From Clostridiaceae bacterium (GTDB taxonomy: Bacteria > Bacillota > Clostridia > Oscillospirales > QAMX01), in assembly GCA_016297585.1 (NCBI GenBank), contig JAEDGJ010000041.1:1-16246 (forward strand): DNA of 16,246 nt, given 5' to 3'. Of the stretch, positions 12,931 through 16,246 are shown piece after piece. Every line of letters starts with the position of its first letter. The stretch's first letter is position 1. Under the pieces are notes generated by a model, which did not search any database, was not told the DNA's origin, and saw only the letters and a program-made list of their open reading frames with translations. Both the position numbers and the translations under genes were made by a program.

Positions 12931-14124
12931 ATGGACAGAACCGTAGGAACCGTAGTGCGCGGCATCCGCGCGCCGATCATACGAGAAGGCGACGACCTCG
13001 CCGCCATCGCTGCCGGCAGCCTGCTTGCGGCGGCGGAAGCGGAGGGCTTTTCGCCGCGCGACCGCGACGTTTTCGCGATCACGGAAGCCGTCGCCGCGCG
13101 CGCGCAGGGCAATTACGCGACAACGGAGCAGATCGCGGCGGACATCCGCCGGAAATTCGGCGCCAACGCGACGATCGGCGTGCTGTTTCCGATCCTGTCG
13201 CGCAACCGCTTCGCCGTCGTGCTGCGCGGCATCGCCATGGGCGCGAGCCGCGTGATTCTGCAGCTCTCCTATCCGTCGGACGAGGTGGGCAACCATCTGG
13301 TGTCGGAGGACGCGCTGGACGAGAAGGGCATCGACCCGTGGCGCGACGTGCTGACGGATCGCCGCTTTTATGACCTGTTCGGCAAGTCGGAGCATCCGTT
13401 CACCGGCATGGATTACCTCGCCTACTACCGCGAGATCATCGAAAGCGCCGGCGCCTCCTGCGAGCTGCTGCTCGCGAACCGTCCGGAGGCCGTGCTCGGC
13501 TATACGGAGAACATCCTGTGCTGCGACATCCACACCCGTGCGCGGACGGCGCGGAAGCTGCGCGCGGCGGGCGCCGCGAACGTCTACACGCTGGCGGACA
13601 TCCTGTGCGAAAGCGTGGACGGCTCCGGCTATAACGAAACCTACGGCCTGTACGGCTCGAATAAGGCGACGGAGACGCGCGTGAAGCTGTTCCCGCGCGA
13701 CATGGACCGCTTTGTCGCGGACGTCGCGGCGCGGCTTTACGAGAAGACCGGGGCGCGCATCGAGGTCATGATCTACGGCGACGGCGCGTTCAAGGATCCG
13801 GTGGGCAAGATCTGGGAGCTGGCGGATCCGGTGGTCTCTCCGGCGTATACGCCGGGACTGGAAGGCACGCCCAACGAGCTGAAGCTGAAATATCTGGCGG
13901 ACAACGACTTTGCCGATCTGTCGGGCGACGCGCTGCGCGACGCCATCCGGGAGTCCATCCGGAAAAAGGATGCCGATCTGCACGGCAAAATGGCGTCTCA
14001 GGGCACGACGCCCCGGCGTCTGACCGACCTGATCGGCTCGCTGTGCGACCTCTGCTCTGGCAGCGGCGACAAGGGCACCCCGTTTGTGTATATCCAAGGG
14101 TATTTTGATAACTATACAAACTAA
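12931..14124 (+). CDS. Coenzyme F420-0:L-glutamate ligase (CofE)-family protein
   Basis: A 397-aa protein of the F420 ligase family, whose founding member adds glutamate to F420-0. The N-terminal part resembles CofE: REGDDLAAIAAGS (about 18-30), then DVFAITEAVAARAQGNY (about 46-62). CofE typically has lysines here (K-I-V-S-K-x-E-G), and those are missing. The C-terminal half has MIYGDGAFKDPVGKIWELAD (about 280-299), YTPGLEGTPNELKLKYLADN (about 306-325) and a conserved end (SGSGDKGTPFVYIQGY), typical of a longer Firmicute subfamily. Spore-forming Firmicutes are not known as F420 producers and no F420 gene lies nearby, so the substrate is probably different. The ATG at 12931 has AAAGGAGA about 8 bp upstream. 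The oxidoreductase follows after 16 bp, so a shared pathway is likely. Confidence 0.78.
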   Translation: MDRTVGTVVRGIRAPIIREGDDLAAIAAGSLLAAAEAEGFSPRDRDVFAITEAVAARAQGNYATTEQIAADIRRKFGANATIGVLFPILSRNRFAVVLRGIAMGASRVILQLSYPSDEVGNHLVSEDALDEKGIDPWRDVLTDRRFYDLFGKSEHPFTGMDYLAYYREIIESAGASCELLLANRPEAVLGYTENILCCDIHTRARTARKLRAAGAANVYTLADILCESVDGSGYNETYGLYGSNKATETRVKLFPRDMDRFVADVAARLYEKTGARIEVMIYGDGAFKDPVGKIWELADPVVSPAYTPGLEGTPNELKLKYLADNDFADLSGDALRDAIRESIRKKDADLHGKMASQGTTPRRLTDLIGSLCDLCSGSGDKGTPFVYIQGYFDNYTN

Positions 14125-14140
14125 AAGGAGAGGAAACACC

Positions 14141-15391
14141 ATGCATACCTACGTATTCGCGGGCGCGTCGAACCGGGCTCTCTCGATGTATGCAAAGCCC
14201 ATGCTTTCCGACTTCCCGAACGACTGCAAGATCCTGGGTGTCTACGACATCAACTACGGCCGCGCGAAGACCTTCGCCGCGGAATGCGGAGACGTGTTCC
14301 CGGCGTATGAGGACTTCGACGCGATGATGACGGCGCTCCGGCCGGAACGCGTCATCGTCACGACCGTCGACGCCTACCATTCGGACTACATCATCAGATC
14401 CTTACGGTACGGCTGCGACGTCATCACGGAAAAGCCGATGACGATCGACGCGCCGCGCTGCCGTGCGATCCTGGCGGCGGAGAAGGAGACGGGGCACCAC
14501 GTCACCGTCACGTTCAACTACCGCTACGCGCCGTTCATGACGAAGATCAAGGAGCTGGTCGCGTCCGGCGCGATCGGCGACGTGTTCAGCGTGCATTTCG
14601 AGTGGCTGCTGACGCGGAACATGGAATACGGCGCGCACGGCAAGAGCTATTTCCACCGCTGGAACGCGCGGATGGCGAAGTCGGGCGGTCTGCTCGTCCA
14701 TAAGTCGACCCATCACTTCGACCTCATCAACTGGTTCATCGACGAGCGTCCGGCGAAGGTGTCCGCGTTCGCGGGCCGCCGCCTCTACGGTCCGGAGCAC
14801 TATCCGTTCCAGGATGCGGACGGCAAGCGTCCGGTGCGCTGCCTGACCTGCCCGCACGCGTCCGAGTGCGAATTCTGCCATCATATGAGCGACTTCGAGA
14901 AGAAGTACTATCAGGCAAACGAGAGCTACGACGGCTACTATAAGGACGGCTGCATCTACGCGCCTGACATCGACATCTACGACACGATGGCGGTCACGGT
15001 GCAGTACGACAAGGGCGCGGTTTTAAGCTACTCGCTGAACGCGACGACGCCGTACGAGGGCTGGTTCTGCGTCATCAACGGCTCGAAGGGACGTCTTGAG
15101 GCGGCGAACTACGAGACGGGCGTGCTGTCGAAGGTGCCGCAGAACCATATCCGCGTGTTCGACTTGAACGACAACGTCACGGACTATGCGATCACGAAGT
15201 CCTCGGGCGGCCACGGCGGCGGCGACCAGCGCCTGCGCCGGGACATCTTCCTTGCGCCCGAACCCGATCCGCTGGGACACGCGGCCGGCTCCGCGGACGG
15301 CGCGTATTCGATCATCGTCGGCGCGGCGGCGAACCTTTCGATCAAGGAAGGCCGCGTGGTCGACGTCGAGGAGCTCCTCCGGGGCGAATAA
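14141..15391 (+). CDS. Gfo/Idh/MocA family oxidoreductase with a cysteine cluster
   Basis: A 416-aa NAD(P)-dependent dehydrogenase-like protein, only distantly similar to the copy at 7338-8387. The Rossmann start is unusual (YVFAGASNRALSM, about 4-16, in place of G-x-G-x-x-G). The lysine motif TEKPMTID is at about 96-103 (K98). The second domain has SGGLLVHKSTHHFDLINWF (about 181-199), with histidines in the catalytic position. Between about 230 and 275 lies an insert with C234-x2-C237-x5-C243-x2-C246 followed by two histidines, and another cysteine at 271, suggestive of a metal site. AAGGAG lies 10 bp before the ATG, 16 bp after the CofE-like stop. The substrate is unknown. The lipoprotein gene starts 1 bp after the stop. 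Confidence 0.9.
   Translation: MHTYVFAGASNRALSMYAKPMLSDFPNDCKILGVYDINYGRAKTFAAECGDVFPAYEDFDAMMTALRPERVIVTTVDAYHSDYIIRSLRYGCDVITEKPMTIDAPRCRAILAAEKETGHHVTVTFNYRYAPFMTKIKELVASGAIGDVFSVHFEWLLTRNMEYGAHGKSYFHRWNARMAKSGGLLVHKSTHHFDLINWFIDERPAKVSAFAGRRLYGPEHYPFQDADGKRPVRCLTCPHASECEFCHHMSDFEKKYYQANESYDGYYKDGCIYAPDIDIYDTMAVTVQYDKGAVLSYSLNATTPYEGWFCVINGSKGRLEAANYETGVLSKVPQNHIRVFDLNDNVTDYAITKSSGGHGGGDQRLRRDIFLAPEPDPLGHAAGSADGAYSIIVGAAANLSIKEGRVVDVEELLRGE
15368..15379. promoter_or_regulatory. Perfect 12-bp palindrome just before the lipoprotein start
   Basis: GAGGAGCTCCTC reads the same on both strands. It encodes E-E-L-L at the end of the oxidoreductase and lies 13 bp upstream of the lipoprotein ATG. 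It contains a GGAG that could act as a ribosome site but would be paired in a hairpin, so translation of the lipoprotein may depend on coupling. Confidence 0.35.
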
Positions 15392-15392
15392 G

Positions 15393-15788
15393 ATGAAGCG
15401 GCTCGTGCTTGCCGCGGCGCTGGCGGCCGCCGTTCTGCTGCTTTCGTCCTGTTCGACGGGCGAGCTGCCGAAGGGCATGGATAAAAACGCCGTCTGCGAG
15501 CGCGCGATCGCGGTCGTCGACGCCGTCTGCCGGGGCGATTACACCGTCATCCCGGACGATCTGCCGGACGGGCAGACGCCGGAAGCGCGGATGGACGCCA
15601 TACAGGCGCGTCTTGCGGCGCTCGGCGGCTTTTCCGAGTACCGGCTCATTCAGGCCGTCGGCAGCAAATCGTCCGACGGAGCCCCGAGCGCCGTCGTCAT
15701 CCTCAACTGCGCGTTTGAAAACGGCGCGTCGACCTTTACGCTGTCGTTTGACACGGGCTATCGGCTGACCGGCATCTATCTGAAATAA
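15393..15788 (+). CDS. Small lipoprotein, DUF3887-like
   Basis: A 131-aa secreted lipoprotein. It has a lysine-arginine start (MKRL), a hydrophobic stretch (about 5-17) and a lipobox LSSC with the lipidated cysteine at 20. The mature part begins with a short linker (STGELPKGMDKN). It continues as a compact domain (ERAIAVVDAVCRGDYTVI, then LAALGGFSEYRLIQAV, then a beta-rich end ILNCAFENGASTFTLSFDTGYRLTGIYL), resembling DUF3887-type domains of Firmicute lipoproteins. It starts 1 bp after the oxidoreductase stop, without a strong free ribosome site, and is the last gene of the operon. The family call is moderate; the lipoprotein call is strong. Confidence 0.8.
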   Translation: MKRLVLAAALAAAVLLLSSCSTGELPKGMDKNAVCERAIAVVDAVCRGDYTVIPDDLPDGQTPEARMDAIQARLAALGGFSEYRLIQAVGSKSSDGAPSAVVILNCAFENGASTFTLSFDTGYRLTGIYLK

Positions 15789-15831
15789 GAAAAAGCTCCG
15801 CAGGGAAACCGCGGCGGTCATAAGACCGCGG

Positions 15832-15880
15832 ACAGCCACAGCAGTTTGGCATAAACCGCTGTGGCTGTTCTTGTGTTTTT
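15832..15880 (+). terminator. Strong Rho-independent terminator of the CofE-like operon
   Basis: A perfect 11-bp inverted repeat (15832-15842 with 15858-15868), with additional GTTT/AAAC pairing inside the loop, is followed by T-rich DNA ending in T5 (15876-15880). A smaller hairpin CGGTC-ATAA-GACCG lies just upstream (about 15815-15828). Confidence 0.85.
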
Positions 15881-15899
15881 CCCGGCCATGTGATAATAT
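15871..15899 (+). promoter_or_regulatory. Promoter candidate for the last gene
   Basis: TTGTGT (15871-15876), a 17-bp spacer and TAATAT (15894-15899). An alternative reading uses GATAAT (15892-15897) with an extended TGT. It overlaps the tail of the preceding terminator. Confidence 0.5.
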
Positions 15900-15947
15900 G
15901 GAACCGGACGAACTTTCCATTCGATTTGGATTGAGGAGAGAGCAGGC

Positions 15948-16246
15948 ATGCAAATCAGTCAGTTTTTTATAAACGGAGACATCAAAGGCGCCATTGCCTA
16001 TATGCGCGAACATGAGGAATTCCGGGACATTCTTCCCGCGTATACCGCGATCTTCGAAAACTGCCAATACCGCACGTTTGACATCCCGGACAAGCTCAAC
16101 GAAATCCTGCGCCTGTATCAGATCTATTACCGCGATACCTTTTACTGCGGGCTGCCGGAGGCGATGGCCGCAGACAGGCTGCGGACGGCGCTGCGGGCGC
16201 TTCTGGACATGCCGGATGCGGCGGAAGAGCTTCTGGCGGAAAAGCT
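15948..16246 (+). CDS. Unrecognised protein, 5' part only (runs off the window)
   Basis: An ATG at 15948 has a good GAGGAG site (15933-15938) and opens a frame that stays open to the window end, giving the first 99 residues. The text begins MQISQFFINGDIKGAIAYM and includes FDIPDKLNEILRLYQIYYRD and an alanine/leucine-rich helical stretch (AADRLRTALRALLDM). It is mainly helical and soluble, with no signal peptide or membrane segment so far. I do not recognise the family. Codon use is like that of the neighbours and it has its own promoter candidate, so it is very probably a real gene. Confidence 0.8.
   Translation, partial: MQISQFFINGDIKGAIAYMREHEEFRDILPAYTAIFENCQYRTFDIPDKLNEILRLYQIYYRDTFYCGLPEAMAADRLRTALRALLDMPDAAEELLAEK

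Noticed and set aside
12931..14124. Evidence that the host makes coenzyme F420
   Set aside because: One divergent CofE-family member without its usual lysines and without any other F420 gene nearby is not enough.
12772..14142. 456-aa minus-strand open frame opposite the CofE-like gene
   Set aside because: Same kind of GC-driven shadow; it also crosses the operon promoter.
1..16246. RNA genes, CRISPR arrays, insertion sequences, att sites
   Set aside because: No cloverleaf, rRNA-like stretch, regularly spaced repeats, transposase text or flanking target duplications were found on reading either strand. Short ncRNAs cannot be excluded without a covariance-model search.

Overview
The window looks like a chromosomal segment of a GC-rich, endospore-forming Firmicute (class Clostridia). 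The lineage is inferred from four things: a complete spoIIAA-spoIIAB-sigF operon, a split two-subunit transketolase, consensus sigma-A promoters with 17-bp spacers in AT-rich gaps, and GC-rich genes packed with GCG/GCC/GAC codons. The species cannot be named from the sequence. No rRNA, tRNA, CRISPR array, insertion sequence or prophage module was seen.

Layout. At the left edge (15-43, minus) a strong promoter fires out of the window. Next is a 687-aa soluble beta-propeller protein of unknown function (127-2190, minus), divergent from the serine operon serC-serA (2468-4714, plus), which ends at a bidirectional terminator. From 4782 to 5301 (minus) lies a decayed uroporphyrinogen-decarboxylase-like gene with a nonsense codon, a frameshift and probable deletions. 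A two-gene transketolase operon (5432-7264, plus) shares a bidirectional terminator with a convergent Gfo/Idh/MocA oxidoreductase (7338-8387, minus). Behind that is a 78-aa helical protein (8505-8741, minus) with a perfect consensus promoter. Two tandem paralogous XRE regulators (8878-9228 and 9351-9680, plus) follow.

The right half holds a membrane-anchored class B penicillin-binding protein (9828-11162, plus) that meets the spoIIA operon (11159-12702, minus) tail to tail, with overlapping stop codons. Divergent from spoIIA is a three-gene operon (12931-15788, plus): a CofE/F420-ligase-family protein, a second Gfo/Idh/MocA oxidoreductase with a four-cysteine cluster, and a DUF3887-like lipoprotein. 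It ends at a terminator, and a gene of unknown function starts at 15948 and runs off the window.

How the genes fit together. SerC and SerA draw serine from 3-phosphoglycerate, and the split transketolase handles sugar phosphates, so the left half is central carbon metabolism mixed with probable sugar-derivative enzymes (two Gfo/Idh/MocA proteins and the URO-D-like remnant). SpoIIAA, SpoIIAB and Sigma-F form the partner-switching module that starts forespore gene expression. The least understood parts are the CofE-like/oxidoreductase/lipoprotein operon, the XRE pair and the small helical protein. Nothing here is clearly a new defence or mobile system.
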